From Lewinella sp038528965 (GTDB lineage Bacteria; Bacteroidota; Bacteroidia; Chitinophagales; Saprospiraceae), in assembly GCA_038528965.1 (NCBI GenBank), contig JBCBEC010000012.1, positions 1 through 64,000 of the forward strand: DNA of 64,000 nt, given 5' to 3'. Positions 44,111 to 55,500 of the stretch are shown here, in pieces (within the stretch, counting starts at the first letter, position 1; each line of letters starts with the position of its first letter). Position numbers and translations under genes: made by a program. Under the pieces are notes generated by a model that was not told where the DNA came from, searched no databases, and saw nothing but the letters and a program-made list of their open reading frames with translations.

Positions 44111-45751
44111 ATGAAGCATTTTTGTTTTCTAGTGATTGCTCTTCTCAGCACTTTCACGCTCTGGAGCCAAGCCGATGAGATTGAGGAAATCAAGCAGGCT
44201 TTGGCGGAAGCTGAAACTAAAAACGAGAAGATGATCCTGCGCTACGAGCTAGCGGAGGCCTACTTGCGCGTAGATGCCGAAGAGGCAGAAGACTACGGTA
44301 AGCAAGCGTATAGTAACGCCACGGATCTGAACAATTACGGTATGTCGGCGCAGGCCGCATTCATCGTCGCCAAGGCTTTTGAACGCCAGCGTGATGACCG
44401 CAATACCGAGATATGGCTACGTACTACACTCAACCACGCTAAAAGAGCTGGTGATTCAGATTTGATTATGAAGTCGGTACAGCAACGCTCACGCATAGCC
44501 GTGAAGGGTCGGAACTACCGCCGGGCTTACGAGATCAATCAGGAGGCCTTCAACTATTTTAGCGAAAACGGTACCAGTATCAGTGATCTGGAGCGCCAAT
44601 ACGAGCAACAGCGCCAGCAGATTGAACGAGACAAGCGCAGCTTGGCACAGGAGAAAGACCAATTGGAGTTTCAGGTGCGTAATCTGCGTTTGGAAACGGA
44701 TCAGTTAAGTACGGATAAATCGCAGCTGCAGCAGAGCAACACCCAACTAAGTGAGGCCAATAAGGCTAAGGAGGATGAACTGTTGAACAAAGAAGAAGAG
44801 CTAGCTACGATCGCCGAAGAGAAACAAGCAGCCGAGCGCAAGGCACAGCAACGGGCCATTGAGGTGGATCAGCTGAGTGAAGAAGTGGCAAAAGAGCAGC
44901 TCATCGCTCAAGAAGCGGAGAATGACCGAATGAAGGCTGAACTGAAGGCCAAAGCCCAAGAGAATTATCTATTTGCTGCTGCTGGTGTGGCGGGAATATT
45001 ATTGCTGTTGGCACTGCTACTTTACAGCCGTTTCGCAGCCAAACGACGCGCTGCCAAGTCTTTGGAAGAAAAGAACCAGCAAATTGAAGAAGAACGCCAG
45101 CGTTCGGACGAACTGCTGCTCAATATTCTACCGGCCCCGATTGCCGAAGAGTTGAAGTTAAAGGGTAAGGCCCAGGCGCGCCAATATCAGGAAGCCACGG
45201 TCCTTTTCTCAGACTTTAAGAATTTTACCTCTATTGCTGAGCAACTCAGTCCGGAAGAACTAGTGGAGGAGTTGGACAAATGCTTCAAAGCTTTTGACTT
45301 TATCATTAGTCAGCACGAGGATATAGAAAAGATCAAGACCATCGGCGATGCTTACATGTGTGCCAGTGGCTTGAACGACCGCAAAGGGCTACCGAATAAT
45401 ATGATCAAAGCAGCGCTGGAAATGCAAGCCTTTCTAGAGGAGCAAAAGCAGGAGCGCATCCGCTTGGGCAAACCTTACTTCGAAGCTCGTATTGGCGTGC
45501 ATACCGGCCCTGTTGTGGCAGGTGTAGTGGGGGTGAAGAAATTTGCCTACGACATCTGGGGTGATACAGTCAACACCGCTGCCCGAGTAGAAGCCAACTC
45601 CGACCCCGGTAAGGTGAATATCTCGGAAACCACATACAACCTGATCAAGTACTCCTTCCAATGTACACACCGCGGTAAGGTAGAAGCCAAGAACAAAGGC
45701 CTACTAGACATGTACTATGTGGAGCGTGAACTGGTGGGTGCTGCAGTCTAA
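44111..45751 (+). CDS. Membrane-bound adenylate cyclase (class III)
   Basis: 546 residues: signal peptide (MKHFCFLVIALLSTFTLWSQ), helical TPR-like repeats (~25-150), a long coiled coil (~160-285), one transmembrane helix (~287-307), then a cytoplasmic class III catalytic domain. Metal ligands are Asp368 (VLFSDFKNFT) and Asp413 (KTIGDAYM). Lys409 and Asp485 (IWGDTVNTAARVEA) form the pair that selects ATP, so cAMP is the predicted product. The external repeats and coiled coil suggest an extracytoplasmic sensor that transmits through the membrane. No effector gene is adjacent. Confidence 0.9.
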   Translation: MKHFCFLVIALLSTFTLWSQADEIEEIKQALAEAETKNEKMILRYELAEAYLRVDAEEAEDYGKQAYSNATDLNNYGMSAQAAFIVAKAFERQRDDRNTEIWLRTTLNHAKRAGDSDLIMKSVQQRSRIAVKGRNYRRAYEINQEAFNYFSENGTSISDLERQYEQQRQQIERDKRSLAQEKDQLEFQVRNLRLETDQLSTDKSQLQQSNTQLSEANKAKEDELLNKEEELATIAEEKQAAERKAQQRAIEVDQLSEEVAKEQLIAQEAENDRMKAELKAKAQENYLFAAAGVAGILLLLALLLYSRFAAKRRAAKSLEEKNQQIEEERQRSDELLLNILPAPIAEELKLKGKAQARQYQEATVLFSDFKNFTSIAEQLSPEELVEELDKCFKAFDFIISQHEDIEKIKTIGDAYMCASGLNDRKGLPNNMIKAALEMQAFLEEQKQERIRLGKPYFEARIGVHTGPVVAGVVGVKKFAYDIWGDTVNTAARVEANSDPGKVNISETTYNLIKYSFQCTHRGKVEAKNKGLLDMYYVERELVGAAV

Positions 45752-45803
45752 GTTAAAGTAATAGTGACAATTCAAGTGGAAATTATAGTGTGCAAAACCC
45801 TAG

Positions 45804-46355
45804 TTATTGCTTAGGGTCTTGATTACTTCTGAATTTAAGATAAAAGAGACTTAGCACGACTGTGGGAGTAATTAAAAGTAGGATAGTTCTAATTTCTTTT
45901 TTGATTTCAAGCCAATAATCTGGCTTTACATCATCTACTTTAATCCTGACAAATTTCGTTGAAACATTATACCAAACTGGAATCAATGGAACTGTAGAAA
46001 AGTCGTCAATACTCTTGTCATTGCTACAAACCAAATTGATGTTATGGTTAACGCTATTGATCCCGTCTAAATATTGGCGAAGTTCACGCTTCTTTAGGCA
46101 ATATCTTTCCTCTGGAACACTTGACTTTACATAACCACAGAATTTTGTGTAGCGTACATTCTTGCCATAGTGTGCATAACAAGAGTCAATTTCCAATTCT
46201 CCAGGTTTCAACTTCTGATGATTAAGATAGAGCCTCTTAGTTGGCCCAATTTTAAGAATTGCTACACCGAACATCCATAGGGATAACATTATCAAAAACG
46301 ACTTTCCTAAACCAAATATGAACGCGGTGCCTGTGATCCTTTTCTTTCTACTCAT
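45804..46355 (-). CDS. Hypothetical membrane protein with two TM helices
   Basis: 183 residues. An N-terminal helix (AFIFGLGKSFLIMLSLWMFG) and a C-terminal helix (IRTILLLITPTVVLSLFYLK) enclose a ~110-residue extracytoplasmic domain with several Cys (IDSCYAHYG, TKFCGYV, YCLKKREL, LVCSND). The type resembles DUF3592-like proteins in topology only. It is AT-richer than its neighbours. Function unknown. Confidence 0.6.
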   Translation of the reverse strand: MSRKKRITGTAFIFGLGKSFLIMLSLWMFGVAILKIGPTKRLYLNHQKLKPGELEIDSCYAHYGKNVRYTKFCGYVKSSVPEERYCLKKRELRQYLDGINSVNHNINLVCSNDKSIDDFSTVPLIPVWYNVSTKFVRIKVDDVKPDYWLEIKKEIRTILLLITPTVVLSLFYLKFRSNQDPKQ

Positions 46356-46439
46356 TCAATTGGATTGCGGTGTTTTGATCAAAATAAACCTACTTACGCA
46401 GTACATAAACTTAACACTGCACATTCCTTGCCCGCCGCA

Positions 46440-46615
46440 AGTTCTTAACGTAGGCGGTTAACATCGTACAAAGTACATTCCAACACCGTACATTCTTTGG
46501 TCCCCAGAGCTTTCACCGACGGCAGGAGCCTATGGCGAAGAGACGCAGTGTAGGAGCACGTCGAACGAAGAAAGTGCGTAATAGCCATCGTACACCGTAC
46601 ATGGTACATCCGACA
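46440..46615. repeat. CATCGTACA-type dispersed repeat, second locus
   Basis: It contains ACATCGTACA, ACACCGTACAT, GAGCTTTCA and CATCGTACACCGTACAT, the same words as 27045-27190, and also CGAAGAGACGCA (46537-46548), which matches part of the ATTGCAATGCGTC family. It is a mosaic of intergenic repeats with no ORF. Confidence 0.6.
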
Positions 46616-47389
46616 TTATTTCCCTTTAAACACCGCCTCCCGCCGCTCCAAGAACGATTTCAAGCCTTCGGTCGCATCTTCGGTTTGCATCAATTTACGT
46701 GCAACGGGCAGTAGGTTTTGCATGGCCTTTTCGGGCCCTTCTTCCATTGATTCCTGTACGCTAACGATGGTTGCTTGTACTGCCAGGGGAGCTTGCTTGG
46801 CAATGGTTTCCGCAATAGCCAAGGCGCGATCAAATGGATCGCCTGGGGTCACTTCCTGTACCAGGCCAATGCGCAGTGCTTCTTCTGCAGAGAAGAGGTC
46901 TCCGGTGAGGAGATAGCGCATGGCGTTTCCGTAGCCACAACGTTGTACCATACGGACGGTGGCGCCACCAAAAGGAATAAAGCCGCGTTTAATTTCGATC
47001 TGTCCAAAGCGAGTATCCGCTCCTGCTACCGCAATATCGGCCGCCAGCAGGGTTTCAATGCCAATGGTAAGGCAATAACCTTTGACCGCAAAAACGATCG
47101 GTTTAGTACGCTTACGCCCCACAGTTTGGGCGGGGTCCACCATGTTTTCTGCGAAGAGGCTTTCTCCGTTCATTACCGCCGGACCTACATCGCCTAAGTC
47201 CAGGCCGGAGGTGAAATGCTCGCCCGAAGCGTGTACCAGACCACACCAAAGATTTGGATCATCCTCTAGCTGGGTATATGCTTCTGCCAGCTCGGTCAGC
47301 ATTTGCCGACTAAAGGCATTCATCTTTTCTGGGCGATTCAACCTGATGAGCAGCAGGTGATCTCGTACTTGAGTATCGATCAATGGCAT
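46616..47389 (-). CDS. Enoyl-CoA hydratase/isomerase (crotonase) family protein
   Basis: 257 residues with the crotonase fold: HLLLIRLNRPEKMNAFSRQM, the oxyanion-hole stretch ASGEHFTSGLDLGD, then VKGYCLTIGIETLLAADIAV and FGQIEIKRGFIPFGGATVRM. It acts on an acyl-CoA. The exact reaction (hydration, isomerisation or other) is unresolved, since the first usual catalytic Glu site reads as TIGIETLLAAD. No other fatty-acid gene is adjacent. Confidence 0.88.
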   Translation of the reverse strand: MPLIDTQVRDHLLLIRLNRPEKMNAFSRQMLTELAEAYTQLEDDPNLWCGLVHASGEHFTSGLDLGDVGPAVMNGESLFAENMVDPAQTVGRKRTKPIVFAVKGYCLTIGIETLLAADIAVAGADTRFGQIEIKRGFIPFGGATVRMVQRCGYGNAMRYLLTGDLFSAEEALRIGLVQEVTPGDPFDRALAIAETIAKQAPLAVQATIVSVQESMEEGPEKAMQNLLPVARKLMQTEDATEGLKSFLERREAVFKGK

Positions 47390-47709
47390 AGAACGTTCAG
47401 TTTTAAGGCTTGGAAGATAGGGAGATTAATTGGGTTGGTCCACCTTCGCACAGGCTCCGGCAGGCAAAGTGAATTTAGTTGGATTGGTTGAGTTAGTTGT
47501 TTTACCTAAGCGGTATATGATGAAAAAATAGGAAAGCTCAGATAACCCCTTCTCATAAATTTAGGTAACCTTAGGTGCCTTAGTGGTTAAAATGTATTAA
47601 TCTCTATATGGCCTTCTATGCCTGAAATGGTTCAAAAAATGCAGTTGCTCTGCTAGTCGCAAACCATCAAACTTCAGCTACCTTTGCACCTCACCCACCT
47701 CTAAAACAA
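47390..47709. other. Divergent intergenic region
   Basis: It contains CCTAAGCGGTATA (47506-47518), also found in similar form at 16638-16648 and 56116-56128. An inverted AACCACC-type repeat is at 47561-47592. TACCTTTG (47679-47686), an exact TAnnTTTG -7 box, lies 24 bp before the next gene. No ORF is supported. Confidence 0.5.
47561..47592. repeat. AACCACC-type dispersed repeat, copy 4 (inverted)
   Basis: The reverse complement reads TTTTAACCACTAAGGCACCT, then AAGGTTACC, matching the copies at 13682, 16514 and 27958. Confidence 0.5.
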
Positions 47710-48243
47710 ATGTCTACGCCGAATTTAAGCTATCCAGTTGGCCCTTTTGAGCCATCCGGTGATACCAGTGCTTCGCAACGACAAGAATGGATGCAGACCA
47801 TCGCTCAATTTCCGACCCAAATGAGAGCGGCCGTTGCTGGATTAAACGAGGAAGAACTGCAATGGCGCTACCGCCCACAAGGTTGGACCATCCGGCAGGT
47901 CGTACACCATTGTGCGGATAGCCATTTGAATGCTTATACGCGGTTCAAATTGGCTTTAACCGAAAAAAATCCCACCATTAAACCTTATGAGGAGGCACGC
48001 TGGGCGGAATTACCCGATAGCAAATTGCCACTTGAACCTTCGCTCCAACTCTTGGAGGGTTTACACCAACGTTGGTATACACTCTTGCAAAACATGACGG
48101 ACGCGGAGTTTGAACGTACGTTCTCCCACCCCGAACATGGGACGTTATTTAGCCTAAGTTTGACTTTAGAGAATTACGATTGGCACTGCCGCCATCATGA
48201 AGCCCATATTCACCAGGCTCGCACCCAACGTTTTTCAGAATAG
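47710..48243 (+). CDS. YfiT-type (DinB-like) metal-dependent hydrolase / thiol transferase
   Basis: 177 residues of the DinB_2/YfiT family: LSYPVGPFEPSGDTSASQRQ, YRPQGWTIRQVVHHCADSHL and NYDWHCRHHEAHIHQ, with three conserved His as metal ligands. YfiT of Bacillus is a putative bacillithiol transferase; several Bacteroidota make bacillithiol, so the same role is plausible. An exact -7 box lies 24 bp upstream. It is followed at 17 bp by a methyltransferase gene. Confidence 0.9.
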   Translation: MSTPNLSYPVGPFEPSGDTSASQRQEWMQTIAQFPTQMRAAVAGLNEEELQWRYRPQGWTIRQVVHHCADSHLNAYTRFKLALTEKNPTIKPYEEARWAELPDSKLPLEPSLQLLEGLHQRWYTLLQNMTDAEFERTFSHPEHGTLFSLSLTLENYDWHCRHHEAHIHQARTQRFSE

Positions 48244-48259
48244 ACGCTATCTTTGCGCT

Positions 48260-49417
48260 ATGGAAGCTCAGGCTACTTTTTTGGAAGTCCTGCAACAGGC
48301 ACTGGAGGGGCAACAGTTCCAGAAACTGACCCTCAGTAAACCACGTTCTCGGCAAGCGGAGTGGACTAACGTCTACGCCCGGCCGGTTTTACTCAAAGAG
48401 GTCTATCACCTTTCCTATACCCTACGCTTTAAGACGCGTGACGAAACGAAAAATTTTCAGCCAGATGCAGCGTTAAAGCAAGTCGAAAATTGGCTGACCG
48501 AACACTTTAGACAAGCGGACCTCTTTACCACCGAGGAGCACCTGAGCTTGGCTATTAATAAAAAGGGGAAGGGGCGTTTATTGCGCAAGAGAGTAGCTAC
48601 TCAGGTTAATACACCACTGACACACGATCAACAAAAACAGCGGCCACTTAGCGAGCGTCCTCGTCCTTATCTCACTGCCCTAGGAATAGCGGGTGCTGAT
48701 GGCCAGATTCTCAAGCAGGGCCGTCGCAAGTTTCGTCAGATCAACAAATACATTGAGTTGATTGGGCATTTACTGGCGTCGCAACCCTTGCCGGAAGGTG
48801 CTCATATTGTAGACATGGGCTCCGGAAAAGGGTACCTCACTTTTGCCTTGTACGATTACTTGGTGAACGAAAAGAAAGTGCCAGTAAAAGTGACCGGAGT
48901 TGAATTACGGCCGGGCCTGGTGGATAAGTGCAACGCCATCGCCCAGGATAATAAATTCGAGGGTTTGCGTTTTGTTGCGGGTGATATTTACAACTACCAA
49001 CCGGCGGAAGGCATTGATATGCTCATTGCTTTGCACGCCTGTGATACGGCTACGGATGACGCCATCGCTAAAGGTGTTTTTGCTGAGGCAGCTTGCATTG
49101 TGGTGGCACCCTGTTGCCATAAGCAGGTACGTAAAGCCATGGAACCCGGCGCTGATCTCAAACCCATGCTCCAGCACGGTATCCTACTCGAGCGGCAAGC
49201 GGAGATGCTTACAGATAGCATCCGTAGCCTCTTGCTGGAACGCGAAGGTTACCAAACGAAGGTCTTCGAATTTATTGGTACGGAACATACGCCCAAAAAC
49301 GTAATGATTACCGCCGTCAAGGCCAAGGCACGCGCGAATGCTCAACAAGAAATTGATCAGCTGAAACAGCTATTTGGTGTTAGTAGACATCATCTTGAAG
49401 ACCTTTTAGAGACTTAA
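48260..49417 (+). CDS. SAM-dependent methyltransferase (Methyltransf_32-like)
   Basis: The ATG at 48260 avoids overlap with the previous gene; ~385 residues. The N-terminal ~150 residues are a basic domain (FQKLTLSKPRSRQAEWTNVY), possibly RNA-binding. The C-terminal Rossmann domain has motif I (IVDMGSGKGYLTFALYDYL), VTGVELRPGLVDKCN, LIALHACDTATDDAIAKG and APCCHKQVRK. The HACDTA and PCC motifs match the Methyltransf_32 family. The substrate is unknown; RNA is a guess. TATCTTTG at 48248-48255 just before the ATG could give a nearly leaderless transcript. Confidence 0.85.
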   Translation: MEAQATFLEVLQQALEGQQFQKLTLSKPRSRQAEWTNVYARPVLLKEVYHLSYTLRFKTRDETKNFQPDAALKQVENWLTEHFRQADLFTTEEHLSLAINKKGKGRLLRKRVATQVNTPLTHDQQKQRPLSERPRPYLTALGIAGADGQILKQGRRKFRQINKYIELIGHLLASQPLPEGAHIVDMGSGKGYLTFALYDYLVNEKKVPVKVTGVELRPGLVDKCNAIAQDNKFEGLRFVAGDIYNYQPAEGIDMLIALHACDTATDDAIAKGVFAEAACIVVAPCCHKQVRKAMEPGADLKPMLQHGILLERQAEMLTDSIRSLLLEREGYQTKVFEFIGTEHTPKNVMITAVKAKARANAQQEIDQLKQLFGVSRHHLEDLLET

Positions 49418-49589
49418 TTCCCGCAGAGCTCCCGAAACTGATTATTTTAGCTTATCGTGCGTTAGTTCTATCCTATCCTTTACACTAATTAACCAACTCG
49501 TAGTAACCCCACAATCCGAATGTGAAACCCCATCGGCAAACTTGTCGTGATGGGCTTCTATTGTGTGTTCCTTAAGGATTGATAATGCT

Positions 49590-52500
49590 ATGAGACGACA
49601 ACTAGCACTGACTGTTTTTTTATTTCCCGTTCTACTCTGGGGGCAATTGACCTGTGATGAGGAGTTTATACTTTCGGGTTCGGCTTCGCTACAAGGGGAG
49701 TGCATCCAAATGACTCCTAACGCCACCGGTCAATTAGGCTGTGCCTGGTTTTATACGGAGACCGATTTCTCCATGCCCTTCACGCATACCATGACGGTGA
49801 ATTTTGGGAATAACAATAATGGAGCTGACGGTATTTGCCTGGTATACCAGAGCAACAATACGACCGTCTGTGGCATTAGCGGAGAGGGTATTGGAGCCCA
49901 GGGAATTCCCAATTCTTTCATCGTAGAATTTGATACCTACCAAAACGGTAATCTCGGCGATCCTTTCAACGACCACGCCGGTATTAATATCAACGGAGAT
50001 TTTACCAATAATATCGACGGTCCAATCGATCTTGGAAATATCGAAGATGGAAATGATCACGATATCACCTTTAGCTGGGATCCGGGGACTAATACCTACG
50101 AAGTCTATTTCGACGGTATTCTAATTATGACCAATACCTACGACATCATCAACAACTGCTTTGGTGGTTCGCCCTTTGCTTTTTGGGGATATACGTCTTC
50201 TACCGGGGGGGAAACCAACGAGCACCTGGTTTGTCCGGGGCTTCCACCAGAGGTAATTGCGGATGCGGGGACGACCATCGAGCTACCTTGCCTGGGCGCT
50301 ATTGCTATGCTTGATGGCAGTGGCTCGGATTCCGGGGCTGAGTTCTCGTATGAGTGGACAACCAGTGATGGAAATATCGTTTCTGGAGAGTTTACGACCA
50401 ATCCGACCATCGATGCAGAAGGTACTTATACCCTCACGGTCTTCAACAATATTACCCTTTGCGAAAGCACCGACGAGGTAACGGTGACGATAGGTGAAAT
50501 AGAAGCCTTTCTGGATATACCTCCTTTTCTAGATTGCCTAACGGGTGAAGTGGTCCTTTCTGGTGCGGGCTCTTCTAGCGGCCCCAATATTAGCTACCAG
50601 TGGAGTACGCCAGACGGTAACATTACAGACGAAAATGGAGATGAAGCTACGGTCGACCAGCCGGGGACCTATACGCTAACTGTGGTCTACGATGATGGGC
50701 AAGGAATATGTATGGAGGAGGCTACCGTGGTAGTGGAAGAAGATCCCGATGTACCCGTCGCTTTTGCTTTGGATGAAGTCATTACTTGCGATCCCCCCTT
50801 TGTAGAATTGGATGGCACGGGCTCTTCCGAAGGTAGCGTCTACACCTACGAGTGGACGACTCCTGATGGTATCATTTTAGGTGGAGGAGCGACGCTCTTT
50901 CCCACCGTTGGGGCGGAAGGAATGTATACTCTGGTTGTAACGAATCCCTTCTCGGGCTGTACCGATGAGTACGACGTTTTTGTGACCGGTGATCTAGATA
51001 CCCCTGAAGCGATTGCTACGGTGGATGGCGAGCTAGGGTGTAGCGCCTCTTCACTCACTATTGATGGAACGCTTTCTTCTTTCGGAGCCTTCATCACCTA
51101 CGAATGGACGACCATCAACGGTAATATTGTCAGCGGCGCGGATGAGGATTCTCCGGTAGTCAATCAAGCTGGTGATTATACGCTGGTGGTGACCGATACG
51201 GAGAATGGTTGTACTGCTGAAACTACCGTAACGGTAGAGGGCGGAAATAACAATGTTGATGTGCTTATTGCTAGTCCAGCTGATTTAACTTGCCAAATCA
51301 CTACCGTGGAATTGGATGGTAATGGCTCGCAGCCCACAACTGGTGTTACCTACGAGTGGACGACATCTGACGGGCAAATAGATACAGACCCGACGGCGCT
51401 GCAAGTCAATGTGAGCTCCGAAGGAACCTACACTTTGGTGATAACGGAAACTGCTACGGGTTGTGTAGACTCGGCCTCGGTAGTAGTGGCTCAAGATGTT
51501 GAACCACCTACGGCGGAAGCAGGTATGGCTACTCCTTTTGGTTGCTCAGATACGAGTCAGCAGCTGGATGGTTCAGGTACTAGTACCGGGACATTTACCT
51601 ACAATTGGACCACCACAGATGGGGTTATCCTAAATGGCCAAAATTCGCTCATTCCTCAAGTGGGTGCAGCTGGTACCTACACGCTTGAGGTGATCAACAC
51701 AGAAAATGGCTGCTCCGCTACCGACACCGTAGTAGTGCCAGCCGATAGTGATACGCCTACTGTACAGATTGCGCTGAATGATACGCTAGACTGTACGCTT
51801 AGTTCTTTGGTCTTGGATGCCCTAGGTTCTACCAGTGGTACGGGCTTTACCGCCACCTGGTCTACCTCAGACGGGAACTTCACGGGAGGTACAGATGGAT
51901 TGCAACCTACGGTTGACCAACCAGGTACTTATAGTCTCCTAATTGTGGATGATGGGAATGGATGTAGCAATACAGCCAGTGTTACGGTAGTGCAGGATAT
52001 CCTAAACCCGATGGCTCAGATTGCGTTACCAGATACCTTAGATTGCGCTGTGACTAGCCTGGTCGTTGACGCCTCTACTAGTTCTACGGGAGCGCCCTTT
52101 AGTTATTCCTGGACCAGTCCGGACGGCGCCATCGATGGAGCCACCAATGCTTTGACCGCTACGGTGAGCGAGCCGGGTTCTTATTCGTTTACGGTAGTAA
52201 ATAATCAAAACGGATGTCAAGATTCAGCCTTGATGGTGGTCATAGAAGATGTGCTTACGCCAGCATTGTCGATCGCTACTCCAACTGATTTAAACTGTAC
52301 GCAGACCAGCCTCACTTTACAGGCTAGTTTGACGGATAATATTCCGGCACCGACTTATCTGTGGTCTACACCGGATGGGAATATCGTGAGTGGGGCGGGG
52401 AGCCAGCAGGCACTCATCGACGCAGATGGTACCTATCAACTCATTGCTTTGAACACCCAAAATCAATGTGCTGATACCGCGAGTGTAATCGTTGTGGAAG

Positions 52501-55500
52501 ACATTACTCCACCACAAGCTGATGCGGGCGCTGATCAGCTGTTGAATTGTACAGTTTTGAATCAAGATCTGGGGGGCAATAGTAGCAGTGGAAGCAACTT
52601 TAGCTATCAGTGGACGAGCCCTAACGCAACGATTACGGCTGAGGATACCTTAGCGAATTTGAATACTACCGTTCCCGGAACATTCATCCTAGAGGTTACG
52701 AATACTACTAATACCTGCGTAGCCTTGGATACGGTGATGGTCAGCCAGGATGTTATTGCACCGATGGCTGCTATTGGCACGCCGCCCCTGCTTACCTGTA
52801 CGGATAGTCTTTCTTTATTGGATGGCAGTGGCTCTAGTGGGATGACCAATTTGAGTTTTGCCTGGTCTACACCCAACGGTAGTTTGGTGGGTGATCCTAC
52901 TGCCAATCAGCTCAATGCCGGGCAATCTGGTACGTACCAACTAATAGTGACGGATACGGGCAATGGTTGCTCCGACACCACTACGGTGGAGGTCTTACAA
53001 GATGATAACTTTCCAACGGCGATGATTGATTTGCCGCTAGAGCTTACTTGCGAGCGGCTGAGCTTAAACCTGAATGGTATTGCCAATAGTGCCAGCGGGA
53101 ATACCGTTTTCAATTGGTCGACACTGGATGGAAATATTGTGGCTAACGATAATACGCTTCAGCCCGAGGTGGATCAAGCTGGTACTTATACGCTTACGGT
53201 AGAGGATGGGAACAACAATTGTCAGGCGCAGGCCCAGATTGTGGTAGCGCTGGATACCATAGCTCCGATTGCTGCTGCTGGATTAGATACCTTGCTGAAT
53301 TGCGTACGCACTCAGCTGGCGCTAGATGGAAGCGGTAGTTCGCAAGGCGGGAATATTAGCTATACCTGGTCTACTGTTGATGGTAGTATTTTAAATGGCG
53401 AGTCAAGCCAAACACCTACCATTGGCGCCGCCGGCACTTATGCCCTTGAGGTCTTCAATGCTGTAAACGGTTGCCGGGCTAGTGATGAACTACTGGTGGG
53501 TATAGATACGCTGGCGCCAATGATCCAGATAGCACCACCAATTACACTTAGCTGTTTGGATACGATTGCGGCATTAGATGCGAGTGCGAGCACTACAACT
53601 GGCATGGGCGCTTACGTTTGGACCAATACGGATGGTAACACTATTGCAAACCCAGATATGGCTCAGGCTAGTGTGATGCTGAGTGGCACCTACGCATTGC
53701 AGTTAACGGATCTGGCTAATGGCTGTGTAACAAATAGTAGCATTACGGTGCTCGATGACCTATTGCCGCCAAGTCCGGATATTGCCGTACCTGATGTGTT
53801 AACCTGTGCTGTAACGAGCCTAAACCTAGACGCTACAGCCAGCACGGGAACCAACCTTAGCTTTGCCTGGACCAGTACGGATGGCACCATTTCGGCGAAC
53901 GCCAATACTGCCACACCAACTATTGCTACGCCGGGCCAATATGATTTGTTGGTTACCAATGGAAGCAATGGTTGTACTGCTGTGTCAACTATAGAAGTGA
54001 TAAGTGATACTGAACCACCTTTGGTAACTATTCTAGATCCGCCGGGGGTAGATTGCTTCACGCCGCAGATTGGTCTAACTGCTTTTGTAGGTAGCAATAC
54101 CGGGCTTAATCCAGAATACCTTTGGACCAGTACAGATGGAAGTATTCTTGCTGATGAGACCACTCTTACCCCTACCGTAAACGCCGAGGGTACTTACATA
54201 CTACAGGTAACAAATACGGATAATGGCTGCTTCGCTTTTGATACCACCTTCGTGAGAGAAGATCTGGAGCTACCAGCCATTGACTTTGCGGCAGTAGATC
54301 GATTGGACTGCTTTAATGGTACAGTGCTAGTAGATGCGAGCAATAGCACTGGTAACTCCACCTTGATGTTTGAATGGAACAGTCCTAACGGAAATATTAT
54401 TACAAACACCACAGTGGCAACCATTACGGTAGATGCACCAGGAGACTACGGTCTGTTGCTAACCAATACTGGAAATGGGTGTACGGATAGCCTCGGCTTG
54501 CTGGTAACTCAGGACACGATTACGCCCAGCTTAACCATTACTGCGCCGGGTATGCTGGACTGTACTACGCCGAGCCTAATGATTGATGCTACGGGATCGG
54601 ATAGTGGTGGTGTATTTGTGTTGAACTGGACCACTACTAATGGTCAGATCGACGCTGGTGAGAATGGTCCGATGCCTACCATTAGCGAACCGGGTACTTA
54701 TATCCTAACGATACAAAATACCGATAACGGCTGTGCAAACGAGGGTAGCGTGGAAGTAGATCAGGATGATGAAGTACCCGTAGTTATTTTCGCCGATCCG
54801 GACCTGCTTACTTGTGTGGTCAATACCATCGCTCTGGACGCTACTCAATCTAGCATGGGCACCAGTTTGACTTACACGTGGACTACCACGAATGGTCAAA
54901 TCATTAGTGGTGAGGATGGCTTGACGCCGCAGGTTGGAGAGCCTGGAGACTACTTACTGACCATCATGGATAGCAGCAATGGCTGTACCAATGATGCCAC
55001 CCTCACGGTGAACGAAGATGTGGTGCCACCGCTAGCTTCAGCTGGGGTGGACTTTACGCTAGACTGCTTGGCAGATACCGATGCGCTGAGCGGGGTAGGG
55101 TCTTCACAAGGAGCCATCTTTACCTATCTATGGTCCACGGGTGACGGAAGCTTGCTGGAAGGAGAGGCCTCCTTGAGCCCGAGCATCGATGCCGCGGGTA
55201 CGTACCAACTTTTGGTGACCAATACCCAAAATGGATGTACGGCCATGGATGATGTCATAGTGGTAGAAAATATTCCAACTGGTATGGTGGAGCTCACCCA
55301 ACCTTTGTGCTTTGGTGATGTCGGTAATATCATTTTCTCCAATGTACAAGGAGGTACGCCACCTTATTTGTATACCATTGATGAGGGAGCGAGCCTACAG
55401 TTAGAATCGTCCTTTTTTGGAGTAGAACCTGGCTTGTACACCGCACAAGTTGAGGACAGCAATGGCTGTATCTACGAAGAAACGGCGGAGGTGATCCGCC

